DNA of 64,000 nucleotides from Helicobacter monodelphidis (lineage in GTDB: Bacteria; Campylobacterota; Campylobacteria; Campylobacterales; Helicobacteraceae), in NCBI RefSeq assembly GCF_003288845.1, contig NZ_NHYN01000004.1:78843-142842 (forward strand), given 5' to 3'. Positions within the stretch are counted from its first letter, which is position 1; every line of letters starts with the position of its first letter. Positions 9,301 through 17,877 of this stretch are shown piece by piece. The notes under the pieces are model-generated. The model was not told the DNA's origin. It made no database searches and saw nothing but the letters and a program-made list of their open reading frames with translations. The translations under genes and the position numbers were made by a program.

Positions 9301-10785
9301 ATGAACCTTGAGGAAACAGAAATTGCTCTCGTAGGCGGTGGGATAATGAGCATTACTCTTGCCACGATTTTAAAAGAATTGCAACCTTCTTTACAGATTA
9401 CTCTTTATGAGATGCTTGATGATGTTGCGTTGGAAAGTAGTGCTGTATGGAATAACGCAGGAACTGGGCATCAAGCTTTGTGCGAATTAAATTATACACC
9501 AGAAACTGCTGATGGAGGTGTGGATATTACAAAGGCACTAAAGATTAATCGTAGCTTTGAACTAAGCAAGGAATTTTTTGCCTATTGTATTCAAAAAAAT
9601 ATTCTCAAAGAACCTTCCACTTTTATCAATCCTCTCCCTCATATCAGTTTTGTGATTGAAAATAATGTTCCTTTCTTGCAAAAGAGGTTTCAGTTACTTT
9701 CTAAATCTCCCCTTTTTAAAAGTATGCAGTATACGCAAGATCACGAACAAATTAAACAATGGGCACCCATTTTGATTGAAGGTCGAAATCCTAATCAGAA
9801 AGTTGCTGCAACTTATATGGCAGAAGGAAGTGATATTGATTTTGGTGAAATGGTGCATCAACTTAAGGATTCTCTTTCTAAAAGAGAGAATTTTAAAATT
9901 CACTTAAATCATAGAGTAACGCATTTAAATAAAGAGGGAAATGAATGGGTTTTGCAAATTAAAGATACTCTAAACCATACGCAAAAAAAAGTTAAGGCAA
10001 AATTTGTCTTTTTGGGTGCTGGTGGAGGTTCTTTTCCTCTTCTTCAGAAGAGTGGTATTCCGGAAGGAATAGGTTATGGTGGTTTTCCGGTGGGTGGTTT
10101 ATGGCTTGTTTGCAAAAACCAAGAGGTTATTGCTAAGCACCACGCAAAGGTTTATGGTAAAGCTTCTTTAGGTGCTCCTCCTATGTCTCTACCCCACCTT
10201 GATACACGCATTATTCATGGTAAAAGAGAGTTACTTTTTGGTCCTTATGCAGGTTTTAACACGAAATTTCTCAAGCATGGAAGTTGGCTTGATATGCCAT
10301 TATCACTTAAAAGTAGTAATTGGATTCCTATGCTCCAAGCAGGAATAGATAATGTTCCTCTCACAATCTATCTTATTAAGCAAGTTTTAATGAGTCAAGA
10401 TGGACGTATGAAAAAGCTTGATGTCTATATGCCCTCAGCACAAAAATCAGATTGGGAAGGTAAATTTGCAGGACAAAGGGTCCAGGTCATTAAACGCAAT
10501 GCACAAGGTCGAGGAAGCTTACAATTTGGAACGGAAGTGATTACCTCTAGTGATGGTTCACTTGCAGCGTTGTTGGGTGCATCACCTGGTGCGTCGACGA
10601 CAGTAGAAATTATGTTAGAAGTCATTGAACGCTGTTTTTCAAAGGAATACACACAGAACTGGAAAGAAAAACTTCAAGAGATGATTCCTTCTTATGAGCA
10701 TACTTTAGAAGAAGATATTGCCCATTTTAATGAATATCGCTCTAAAACGGCTGAAGTTTTAAAAATACCTTTTGTTGCCATTTGA
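9301..10785 (+). CDS. mqo: malate:quinone oxidoreductase
   Basis: FAD-dependent peripheral membrane enzyme that oxidises malate to oxaloacetate and passes electrons to quinone, replacing NAD-linked malate dehydrogenase in Helicobacter. The 494-residue product has the dinucleotide-binding motif VGGGIMSITLATIL near the N-terminus and family segments SSAVWNNAGTGHQALCELNYTP and LLGASPGASTTVEIMLEVI. ATG 9301 is preceded by AAAGGAG; a TTG at 9283 is upstream of that site and was rejected. A TATGCT -10-like element lies near 9265. It looks monocistronic. Confidence 0.95.
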   Translation: MNLEETEIALVGGGIMSITLATILKELQPSLQITLYEMLDDVALESSAVWNNAGTGHQALCELNYTPETADGGVDITKALKINRSFELSKEFFAYCIQKNILKEPSTFINPLPHISFVIENNVPFLQKRFQLLSKSPLFKSMQYTQDHEQIKQWAPILIEGRNPNQKVAATYMAEGSDIDFGEMVHQLKDSLSKRENFKIHLNHRVTHLNKEGNEWVLQIKDTLNHTQKKVKAKFVFLGAGGGSFPLLQKSGIPEGIGYGGFPVGGLWLVCKNQEVIAKHHAKVYGKASLGAPPMSLPHLDTRIIHGKRELLFGPYAGFNTKFLKHGSWLDMPLSLKSSNWIPMLQAGIDNVPLTIYLIKQVLMSQDGRMKKLDVYMPSAQKSDWEGKFAGQRVQVIKRNAQGRGSLQFGTEVITSSDGSLAALLGASPGASTTVEIMLEVIERCFSKEYTQNWKEKLQEMIPSYEHTLEEDIAHFNEYRSKTAEVLKIPFVAI

Positions 10786-10800
10786 TAGGACTGATTATTT

Positions 10801-10833
10801 CTTTATCCCCGTATAGATGCAGGGGGGATAAAG
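10801..10833 (+). terminator. 10-bp perfect GC-containing hairpin after mqo
   Basis: CTTTATCCCC at 10801-10810 pairs perfectly with GGGGATAAAG at 10824-10833 across a 13-base loop, 16 bases after the mqo stop. No U-tract follows, so it may be a weak or Rho-assisted terminator, a 3'-end stabiliser, or part of a leader for thiD. Confidence 0.45.
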
Positions 10834-10871
10834 TCTACTACCCCCATTTACTAAAAAATGTTAGTATGTTG

Positions 10872-10900
10872 CTATTAAGGATAAAAGATATCCTTAATAG
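10872..10900 (+). promoter_or_regulatory. 12-bp perfect hairpin in the thiD upstream region
   Basis: CTATTAAGGATA at 10872-10883 pairs perfectly with TATCCTTAATAG at 10889-10900 (loop AAAGA), ending 29 bp before the thiD start. It could be an operator dyad or an RNA hairpin in the leader. The conserved TPP-riboswitch elements (such as CUGAGA) are absent, so I do not call it a THI box. Confidence 0.4.
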
Positions 10901-10929
10901 AATTTATAAGCCATAAAGGACAATAATAT

Positions 10930-11775
10930 ATGAAAACTCATACTTCGACTTCGCCTATCCCAACCGCACTAAGTATTGCTGGTAGTGATTGTAGCGGTGG
11001 GGCAGGGATACAGGCTGATTTGAAAACTTTTGGTGCACATGGTGTGTTTGGTATGAGTGTTGTTTTGAGTGTTGTTGCTGAAAACACTGTTCGTGTGATT
11101 TCAAGTTTTGATGTTCCATCGCAAATTATTAGCGACCAAATTCAAGCTGTTTTTGAAGATATTCCTCCAGAATCAACAAAAATTGGTATGTTAGGTTCTG
11201 ATGAAATTATGGAATGCGTTGCACATCATCTTCGTAATCTTAAGCCTAAAAATGTTGTGATTGACCCTGTAATGTTTGCTAAAAATGGCTTTGCTTTAAT
11301 GCCAAAAGCTCACCGCCAAGATTTTAAGCAAAAAATTCTGCAGTTTGCTGATGTCCTCACCCCTAATATTCCGGAGGCACAGGAATTGTGTGGTTTTGAG
11401 ATTGATAACCAAGAGGATATGAAAAAAGCAGGAGCAATGCTTTATCAAATGGGTGCAAAAAGTGTTTTGGTAAAAGGTGGGCATAGTAAACAGGGGGCTA
11501 ATGATGTTTTTTTTGATGGTAAAGAATATTATGTTTTGAGTGCAGAGAAGATTCAAACAACAAATACTCATGGTACAGGTTGCACGCTGAGTTCAGCTAT
11601 TGCTGCAAATTTAGCCCTTAATAATCCCCTGTTAGAGTCTATCCAAAATGCTAAAGATTATGTTTTTCAAGCAATTTTGCATTCTTTAAAATTGGGGCAG
11701 GGTAATGGACCAACAAACCATTTTTATCACTTGAATTCCAGTGCATTAAAAAGGAACTCTAAAATAGATGGGTAG
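10930..11775 (+). CDS. thiD: hydroxymethylpyrimidine/phosphomethylpyrimidine kinase
   Basis: Phosphorylates HMP and HMP-P in thiamine biosynthesis or salvage. The 281-residue product has the ribokinase-like signature ALSIAGSDCSGGAGIQADLKTF at the N-terminus and NTHGTGCTLSSAIAANLA (anion hole with catalytic Cys/Asp region) near residue 215. Other thi genes are not in the window. ATG 10930 has AAAGGA about 9 bp upstream. Its stop overlaps the next gene by 8 bp, so the two are probably co-transcribed although functionally unrelated. Confidence 0.94.
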   Translation: MKTHTSTSPIPTALSIAGSDCSGGAGIQADLKTFGAHGVFGMSVVLSVVAENTVRVISSFDVPSQIISDQIQAVFEDIPPESTKIGMLGSDEIMECVAHHLRNLKPKNVVIDPVMFAKNGFALMPKAHRQDFKQKILQFADVLTPNIPEAQELCGFEIDNQEDMKKAGAMLYQMGAKSVLVKGGHSKQGANDVFFDGKEYYVLSAEKIQTTNTHGTGCTLSSAIAANLALNNPLLESIQNAKDYVFQAILHSLKLGQGNGPTNHFYHLNSSALKRNSKIDG

Positions 11776-12889
11776 AAATATATCCTCTAAATTCTTAGGT
11801 ATTGTTATAGAACAACAAACTAAGCGGTGGTCATTCTTTCTTTTTTATATTCCTTTGTTGCAGATAATCCCTATCAATGAGGGTTTAACTTGTGTTGGGG
11901 ATGAGCTCTATCGTAATGATTATCGTTTTTTAGGTGTTCGTTTGTGGAAGGGGCGTATACGTGTTCGTCGTCAATGCATTCAAATGTTTATTAGTAACCA
12001 GCTAGAACGTAAGTTGGGCGAAGTGCTATGCCTTGACCCTCATATTATCACAAAACTCCAAACCTTAATGCAAGGATTAGATTCAGAAAGCGTACAAACT
12101 ATCAACCGCATTCTTGCACGTGCAAAATATTCTTACCTTACCAAACAAACTCTTACTTTCAATCTCACACAAGAGGAACAAAACCAAATTTACAGAATCC
12201 AAAGGGAGTTTTATCCTAATATTATTAAATTTGCAGATGATGCGTATTTTTATAATGGTTATTGGGTAAGTAGTTCTCATCTTGAAGTGGGCGTATTTTG
12301 GCATAAACATAGTATGCACCTCTTTAAACACTTGGATAAAATAGCACAAGGACATATCCTTGATGTGGGCGGATTTACTGGCGATAGTGCTATAGTTTTA
12401 CAGGAGTACACTAACAAAAAAGTTTATACATTTGAGGCAACGCAAGGGAATTTTCAAAAAATTTTAAGAACTATAGAACTTAATAAAAGTAACAAAATTA
12501 TCCCCATACAGAAAGCATTAGGCTCAAAAACAGAGAAAATATATATTAATTTGAATGGAAGTGCCTCAAGCTTTGTTGCACATCATGGTAATGATAGCGA
12601 GGAAGTTGAGGTGATTACACTGGATTCTTATATTGCTGAACATAATATTCAAGTTAGCCTTATTAAAGTTGATATTGAGGGTTTTGAGATGGAATTTCTC
12701 AAAGGGGCAAAACAAACGATTGTGCAACAAAAACCAGCTATGATTTTAAGTATTTATCATTCACCTAGTGACTTTTTGGAAATTAAACCTTTAATCGAAT
12801 CTTGGAATCTTGGTTATCGCTTCAAGATTCATAAAGCTGTTGATGAAACATCTTTGATTGAAGTAGCCCTTTATTGCGAGGTTGATTGA
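11768..12889 (+). CDS. FkbM family SAM-dependent methyltransferase
   Basis: Probable O-methyltransferase acting on a glycan or other small substrate. The C-terminal half of the 373-residue product is an FkbM domain: SAM motif I GHILDVGGFTGDSA (about 196-209), the acidic VYTFEAT after strand 2, EEVEVITLDSY and the signature IKVDIEGFEMEFLKGA (about 298-313). The N-terminal 190 residues are an alpha-helical region I do not recognise. It overlaps thiD by 8 bp; the AAAAGGAA inside thiD could serve as its ribosome-binding site. No glycan-biosynthesis genes are adjacent, so the substrate is unknown. Confidence 0.8.
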   Translation: MGRNISSKFLGIVIEQQTKRWSFFLFYIPLLQIIPINEGLTCVGDELYRNDYRFLGVRLWKGRIRVRRQCIQMFISNQLERKLGEVLCLDPHIITKLQTLMQGLDSESVQTINRILARAKYSYLTKQTLTFNLTQEEQNQIYRIQREFYPNIIKFADDAYFYNGYWVSSSHLEVGVFWHKHSMHLFKHLDKIAQGHILDVGGFTGDSAIVLQEYTNKKVYTFEATQGNFQKILRTIELNKSNKIIPIQKALGSKTEKIYINLNGSASSFVAHHGNDSEEVEVITLDSYIAEHNIQVSLIKVDIEGFEMEFLKGAKQTIVQQKPAMILSIYHSPSDFLEIKPLIESWNLGYRFKIHKAVDETSLIEVALYCEVD

Positions 12890-12908
12890 TATTTAAAGGA
12901 GAATGTGT

Positions 12909-14594
12909 ATGAGGTATGTTGTTTTAGTTGTTCTATTTATTGTGCAATTGTGTGCGGATTCTATTATCAAGCCTGTTGCATCGCAAAATGTTGCACCACT
13001 CAAAGGTCAAGCATTCTTTGATTTTTATATTAAAGATAAGCCTAAAGGTATCGTCCGTGATTTTTATATTTGGCAATATCTTAATGAAAATCAACTCAAT
13101 AGTCAGCAGATTCATACCGCCTATGCACTTTTAAATGCAAAAAATCCATACTTAAATAAAGTTCTTGACCGATTGGGTTCTAAAGAGCCTATGCCAAGAG
13201 ATATAGAATGTAGCAAAATGGATATTAAACGTGCTTTTAAAGAAGATGAGAAATGTCTTTCTTTAGCTTCTGTTGGCAAGTTAAAGCTTTTTAAGACAAT
13301 GCCTAAAAAGGAGTCAATAGCTATAGCTGATAAGTTGGCAAATGCTTATCCTCATCTTTCTTCGGCGATTCGCATTTTAAGTTCATCACAATTTTACCAG
13401 GAAATTTTACAAGCTAATGCAGTTGTTTTTACGATGGTATACGATGCCCTAAGCCTTAAAGAGAAACAAAGAATATCACAACAATCAGCAATTCCTGTGA
13501 TTGAAAAATTAAGTCAACAAAATCATCAGCCATTCTTTAATATGCTAAATACGGCTGCTTTGAATGCTTATTCTACTCCCTTGAAAAAAATTCTTTTACA
13601 CAGCGATATTATCCAAGCTCCACACAATACCCTTTTTTTGTTAGGTTTGAATGAGTTACAATTTGGTTCTAAACAAAAAGCTTTGCGGTATATGCAACGT
13701 GTCCAAAACAGTAAAGCACAACGTTTTTTTATTGATCGTGCACTATTGTGGCAATATCTTATCACCCAGAATCAGCAATTTTTACAGGAGATTCTTGCTA
13801 GTAACCATGTGAATATTTTTAGTCTCTTTGCGGCTGAGAAACTTGCTCAACAACCTAATTTTAAGATTGTGCATTCCCTTCCTTCCATTTCTACACAAAA
13901 ACCACCCTTTGATGCGACTGATCCTTATGTGTGGCAAAATATTTCATCTACTCAATTAAGTACGACAGATGTTGCAAAGCTCACAGAAATAATTCCTTAT
14001 TTCTCCTATCAAGAAACAATGCCTCAATTGGCTTTTCTTATGCAAAAAATAAATAAATTTACAATAAATTACTTTATTGTTCCTTTTGAAAATCTAGTTT
14101 CTTGGGATAGTAGAGAGCAAAAAAGCTTTGTGCTAGCAATTGCTAGACAGGAGAGTCATTTTATCCCGACTCTAATCTCTCGTTCTTTTGCTTTGGGTAT
14201 GATGCAGATTATGCCTGCTTATGTCAAACCATTTGCTGAAGAAATGGGGCGTAATGACATTGAATATAATGACTTATTTCAACCTAAGATTGCACTAGAA
14301 ATGGGACGCCATTATATCCGTAAATTACAAAAAGAATACAAACATCCTCTTTTTGTTGCTTATGCTTACAATGGGGGTCCGACATTTTTACGCAAACTTT
14401 TAGCAAAAGAGGAATTATTTTTAAAGAATCGCCAATATGAGCCATGGTTAAGTTTAGAGCTCATTCCTTACGAGGAGACACGTTTTTATGGTATGCGTGT
14501 ACTGGCAAATTATATTATCTATGAAAAATATTTTGGTGGTGATGTAAATTTAGAAAAACTCCTCCAGCAAACTTTAATTTATCCTAAAAAATAA
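12909..14594 (+). CDS. slt: soluble lytic murein transglycosylase
   Basis: Periplasmic enzyme cleaving the MurNAc-GlcNAc bond of peptidoglycan with 1,6-anhydro product formation; in Helicobacter Slt affects PG turnover and NOD1 signalling. The 561-residue product has a signal peptide (MRYVVLVVLFIVQLCADS), a helical superhelix (about 30-390) and a C-terminal SLT goose-lysozyme-like domain: catalytic Glu in AIARQESHF (about 415), then LGMMQIMP and AYNGG. ATG 12909 is preferred to 12903, which would sit 2 bases from the AAGGAGA ribosome-binding site. Its 3' end overlaps the convergent AEC gene by 16 bp. Confidence 0.9.
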   Translation: MRYVVLVVLFIVQLCADSIIKPVASQNVAPLKGQAFFDFYIKDKPKGIVRDFYIWQYLNENQLNSQQIHTAYALLNAKNPYLNKVLDRLGSKEPMPRDIECSKMDIKRAFKEDEKCLSLASVGKLKLFKTMPKKESIAIADKLANAYPHLSSAIRILSSSQFYQEILQANAVVFTMVYDALSLKEKQRISQQSAIPVIEKLSQQNHQPFFNMLNTAALNAYSTPLKKILLHSDIIQAPHNTLFLLGLNELQFGSKQKALRYMQRVQNSKAQRFFIDRALLWQYLITQNQQFLQEILASNHVNIFSLFAAEKLAQQPNFKIVHSLPSISTQKPPFDATDPYVWQNISSTQLSTTDVAKLTEIIPYFSYQETMPQLAFLMQKINKFTINYFIVPFENLVSWDSREQKSFVLAIARQESHFIPTLISRSFALGMMQIMPAYVKPFAEEMGRNDIEYNDLFQPKIALEMGRHYIRKLQKEYKHPLFVAYAYNGGPTFLRKLLAKEELFLKNRQYEPWLSLELIPYEETRFYGMRVLANYIIYEKYFGGDVNLEKLLQQTLIYPKK

Positions 14595-15493
14595 CTTAAT
14601 TGTAGCCATGCAGGAATGGTTAGAAAGCTTAGTAGGATACCCAGCACGACTGCATTCAAGGCAAGTTTACTATTAAATCCTGCACGTAATAATACAGCAA
14701 TGGCGCTGATTTGTGGGGGCATTGCGACTTCAATTAATGCCATACGCCAAATATCTTGAAATTCATTGTATGTAAAATACACAAAACTAGCAAGAAATAG
14801 TGGAGCAAGAATCATCTTTCCGCTTAGTAATAAGGCTGTTAATTTCCAATTTAAAATTCCTTTCCAATCGATTTGTACACCCACCGCAAATAAAGCAAGA
14901 GGAATTGCAGTTTGTGCAATACTTTTTAAGGGTGCAAAAAATTCATCGGGAATATGAAAAGGTAAAAATCGGAGCAAGAATCCGAAAATTAATGATAAAA
15001 ATAAGGGATTTTTTAGTAATTTTTTGAACACCCCAAATATAGAAAAATGCCCTTGTCCACCCATTGCAAGCACGATGGGAGCAAGAAATGCAAAAGGAAT
15101 ACCGGTTACAAATTGGTCGTAAATAATTACTTGATTAGCATAGTCTTTACCTAGTATGCCCTCAACAAGTGGAAAGCCTAAAAATAGAGTGTTTCCGAGC
15201 GTTGCTAGCATACAGAGAGCAATAATATCACCTTTGTTAAACGCAAGTAATTTACCCAATATAAAGAATAAAATTGCTACCAATAGGTTACTACATAAAG
15301 AAATGATACAAATTAATAGAAAATTGTGGTCAATATCAGCGTGATAAACACCATTAAAAATTTGTGCTGGGATAGCAAAATTTAATAAAAAACCCATCAA
15401 TATTCCACTTTGTCTATTACCTAATAGGTGTAACTTTTTCGCAATATAACCGATAGCGATGAATACGAAAATACTATACATTGCAACAAACAT
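14579..15493 (-). CDS. AEC (auxin efflux carrier) family permease
   Basis: Polytopic inner-membrane protein of 304 residues with about ten hydrophobic segments arranged as two five-helix halves, the AEC/malonate-transporter layout. Family marks are GYIAKKLHLLGNRQSGIL at the N-terminus and MPPQISAIAVLLRAGFNSKLALNAVVLGILLS at the C-terminus. AEC members export small organic acids or amino acids; the substrate cannot be read from sequence. The ATG at 15493 has AAAGGA upstream. Confidence 0.88.
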   Translation of the reverse strand: MFVAMYSIFVFIAIGYIAKKLHLLGNRQSGILMGFLLNFAIPAQIFNGVYHADIDHNFLLICIISLCSNLLVAILFFILGKLLAFNKGDIIALCMLATLGNTLFLGFPLVEGILGKDYANQVIIYDQFVTGIPFAFLAPIVLAMGGQGHFSIFGVFKKLLKNPLFLSLIFGFLLRFLPFHIPDEFFAPLKSIAQTAIPLALFAVGVQIDWKGILNWKLTALLLSGKMILAPLFLASFVYFTYNEFQDIWRMALIEVAMPPQISAIAVLLRAGFNSKLALNAVVLGILLSFLTIPAWLQLSYFLG

Positions 15494-15531
15494 TATTATC
15501 CTTTAATTTGATTTTTTAGGTAGGATGAATC

Positions 15532-17877
15532 TTAATCGCGATCGCATAAAGTAGCATAAGGGCAATATAAGCAATCTTTTTTTTCCTCTGTGAGATCAAA
15601 ACAGATTAAATCTTGTTGTAATTCTTTCAGGGTGGTTTGGAGTAATTCGTAAGATCCTTGGATATTTTTTTCATCTTCGCTGACTTTTTTACCATGATAT
15701 AAATCATAATAGAATGCAGAAATTTTGGAGTCCTCTGTCTCTTTTAATTGTTGTGCTGCAATTTTATAAAGTGTAAATTGTAAGTCTTGAGTGGCAATTT
15801 TAAAATTTTGCTTTAACTTATAGTCAATTAATATAATTGAGCCATCAGTAGCTTTATCAATTCTATCAATTTTTCCATGAAAGCAAATCCCTTCTAAATT
15901 ATATTGGAAAGGATACTCGCAAAATAAAGTCCTGTAACCTTTTTGATAATCTTGTTTTTCTGTCTCAAAAAATACTTTTAAATATTGTCCAGCAAGTTCT
16001 AAATTAAAGTATTCTACTTCACTATAATCACCTTTTGCTTGTTGAATCTGATGATAGAAAAAAGCCCTTCTTTCATCAGGTGTTTGGTAATGGGTGTAGG
16101 CTTGTTCTAAGAAATGGTGTATGATAGAGCCAATAATAACTTCTTCTTTAGTTTTGAGTTTTTGTACATGAGCATAATAAAATTTTCTTTTACACTTCAC
16201 AAAATCATTTAATGAAGTATATGAAAAAATAAAATTTTGCTCACGAATAATTCTGGATAAAGAATCTTCAATTGTAGGAATAATGTGTTGATGTTCTCTG
16301 GCTTGCCCTAACAATCGGTTTTTGTAATTTTGCATGGGGTGAATCTTGATGGAGATTTCATTTTTAAGTTGTTGTTCTAGGACCATATGAGAGACTGATT
16401 TTTTTTCATCATGTACAAAACATACTACACTTTTATTTGCTAAAGAAAAAAGAGATAGATAATAATGTTTTTGCAAGTTTTCCCTATCTTTTCTTGTAGG
16501 TAGATTAACTTTTTTGCGTAGTAGTGAGTTAAGAAAAATATCTTTTTCTTGAGGTTTTGGGACAAGCCCTTCATTGAAGTTTAGAACAATTACTGAATCA
16601 AATTCGACACCCCTTGTTTCTAATATTCCCATAACGCGGATTCTTCCACCTTGTGTATCATCAATTCTTTTATCCTGTAAATATAATAAGACAAATTTTA
16701 AAATTTCAACAAATGGGATATTTAAAAAAAGTTCTTTTAGTTCATTTGTATATAAGTAAAATTCTTCTAAATATTCTACAACTTTATAAAGACTTTTTTC
16801 TTTTTGTAAAATATAAATAAAACTTTCTAATGAACCCAAACCCTTTTTTGAAAACAGCACAGAAGAATCTTCTATAACTTTCTGCAAGGATTCTTTTTGC
16901 AATAAAGAATATTCAGTATATGGTAGATAATCTGTATTTAGAGAATAGATATATTGGCAAATTTCATCAAGGAATTGATAGGCAAAGGTGGTTGAAATTT
17001 TTTCGCCAAAAGCATAGTTAAAATTCCGATAAGTATCAAAAATTTTTAAATATTGTGCAAAACTTTCATCAGGTAAGACAATAATAATATCATCAGGGCT
17101 GACTCCATCTTCAACCCACTGATGAATCAACTCAATACTCAGAGCAACCTCGTCCATTGCATCTTTTAGTTCATAGGCATCAATTTGAATATCACGTTTT
17201 AAAGGTTGGCGACTAATAATTTTTTTTTCATTAAAATGAATTAAAAGGCGATAGCCTACTTCTAAAGGAATGCCCATTGTAGCTTGAATATGTTCTTGAT
17301 TATAATTATCCACAGAAGTATGGATATATAAAGGAGTAAAAGAGGCAATTTTTTCTAAAATCTTGCATTCAGAACGAGATAAAAAACCTTCCATAAAAAA
17401 TTCAATCCAATCGTAATGTTGAATGATTGGTGTGTACATTTCTCCATTTTTACTAAGTTTATCATAAAAATTATATTTTTCTAAAAGATATAAATAACTA
17501 TGATACAAAGTTTGAATAATCGCTAAATGTTCTCCATATTCATCATAAATATCATGGGTTTGGATATCTTCTATATTAACCAACGCACTTGCTAATTCAT
17601 CTAAGAATGGAAAAATAAAATGGCTATGTTCCAAAAAGTTTAAAAAGGCTGAATCAAATCCTAATTTCGTAGTCTCTATGCCCTCTGCTGCTTTTGCTAG
17701 AAATAAGGGGCGTAAAAAGGAGGGCAACAAACGTTTTTTGGGGACAAGGAGCAGAGATTGCAAAAACTCACCCCATAGTCTTGCTTCAGGTAGAATCCCA
17801 CCCCCATTCTTCTTCACATTCTTTTTATAAAAAGATTGCAATGAGCGTCCATTGCTAAATAGATATAGTTTATTCAT
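15532..17877 (-). CDS. addB: AddB-like ATP-dependent nuclease subunit (PD-(D/E)XK family)
   Basis: Subunit of the AddAB recombinational repair helicase-nuclease that resects double-strand breaks. The 781-residue product lacks a canonical Walker A, as expected for an AddB-type degenerate helicase part. It ends with a RecB-like nuclease domain: GSIIHHFLEQAY, KIDRIDKATDG and the catalytic IDYK (about 684-687). An iron-sulfur staple is likely, from Cys in FVKCKRKFYY plus CLYCPYATLC (about 769, 772, 778). The start overlaps the tkt stop by 8 bp, a tkt-addB arrangement also known in H. pylori. The AddA partner is not in the window. Confidence 0.84.
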   Translation of the reverse strand: MNKLYLFSNGRSLQSFYKKNVKKNGGGILPEARLWGEFLQSLLLVPKKRLLPSFLRPLFLAKAAEGIETTKLGFDSAFLNFLEHSHFIFPFLDELASALVNIEDIQTHDIYDEYGEHLAIIQTLYHSYLYLLEKYNFYDKLSKNGEMYTPIIQHYDWIEFFMEGFLSRSECKILEKIASFTPLYIHTSVDNYNQEHIQATMGIPLEVGYRLLIHFNEKKIISRQPLKRDIQIDAYELKDAMDEVALSIELIHQWVEDGVSPDDIIIVLPDESFAQYLKIFDTYRNFNYAFGEKISTTFAYQFLDEICQYIYSLNTDYLPYTEYSLLQKESLQKVIEDSSVLFSKKGLGSLESFIYILQKEKSLYKVVEYLEEFYLYTNELKELFLNIPFVEILKFVLLYLQDKRIDDTQGGRIRVMGILETRGVEFDSVIVLNFNEGLVPKPQEKDIFLNSLLRKKVNLPTRKDRENLQKHYYLSLFSLANKSVVCFVHDEKKSVSHMVLEQQLKNEISIKIHPMQNYKNRLLGQAREHQHIIPTIEDSLSRIIREQNFIFSYTSLNDFVKCKRKFYYAHVQKLKTKEEVIIGSIIHHFLEQAYTHYQTPDERRAFFYHQIQQAKGDYSEVEYFNLELAGQYLKVFFETEKQDYQKGYRTLFCEYPFQYNLEGICFHGKIDRIDKATDGSIILIDYKLKQNFKIATQDLQFTLYKIAAQQLKETEDSKISAFYYDLYHGKKVSEDEKNIQGSYELLQTTLKELQQDLICFDLTEEKKDCLYCPYATLCDRD

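Noticed and set aside
10786..10929. TPP riboswitch upstream of thiD
   Set aside because: Hairpins are present, but the conserved THI-box elements are not found.
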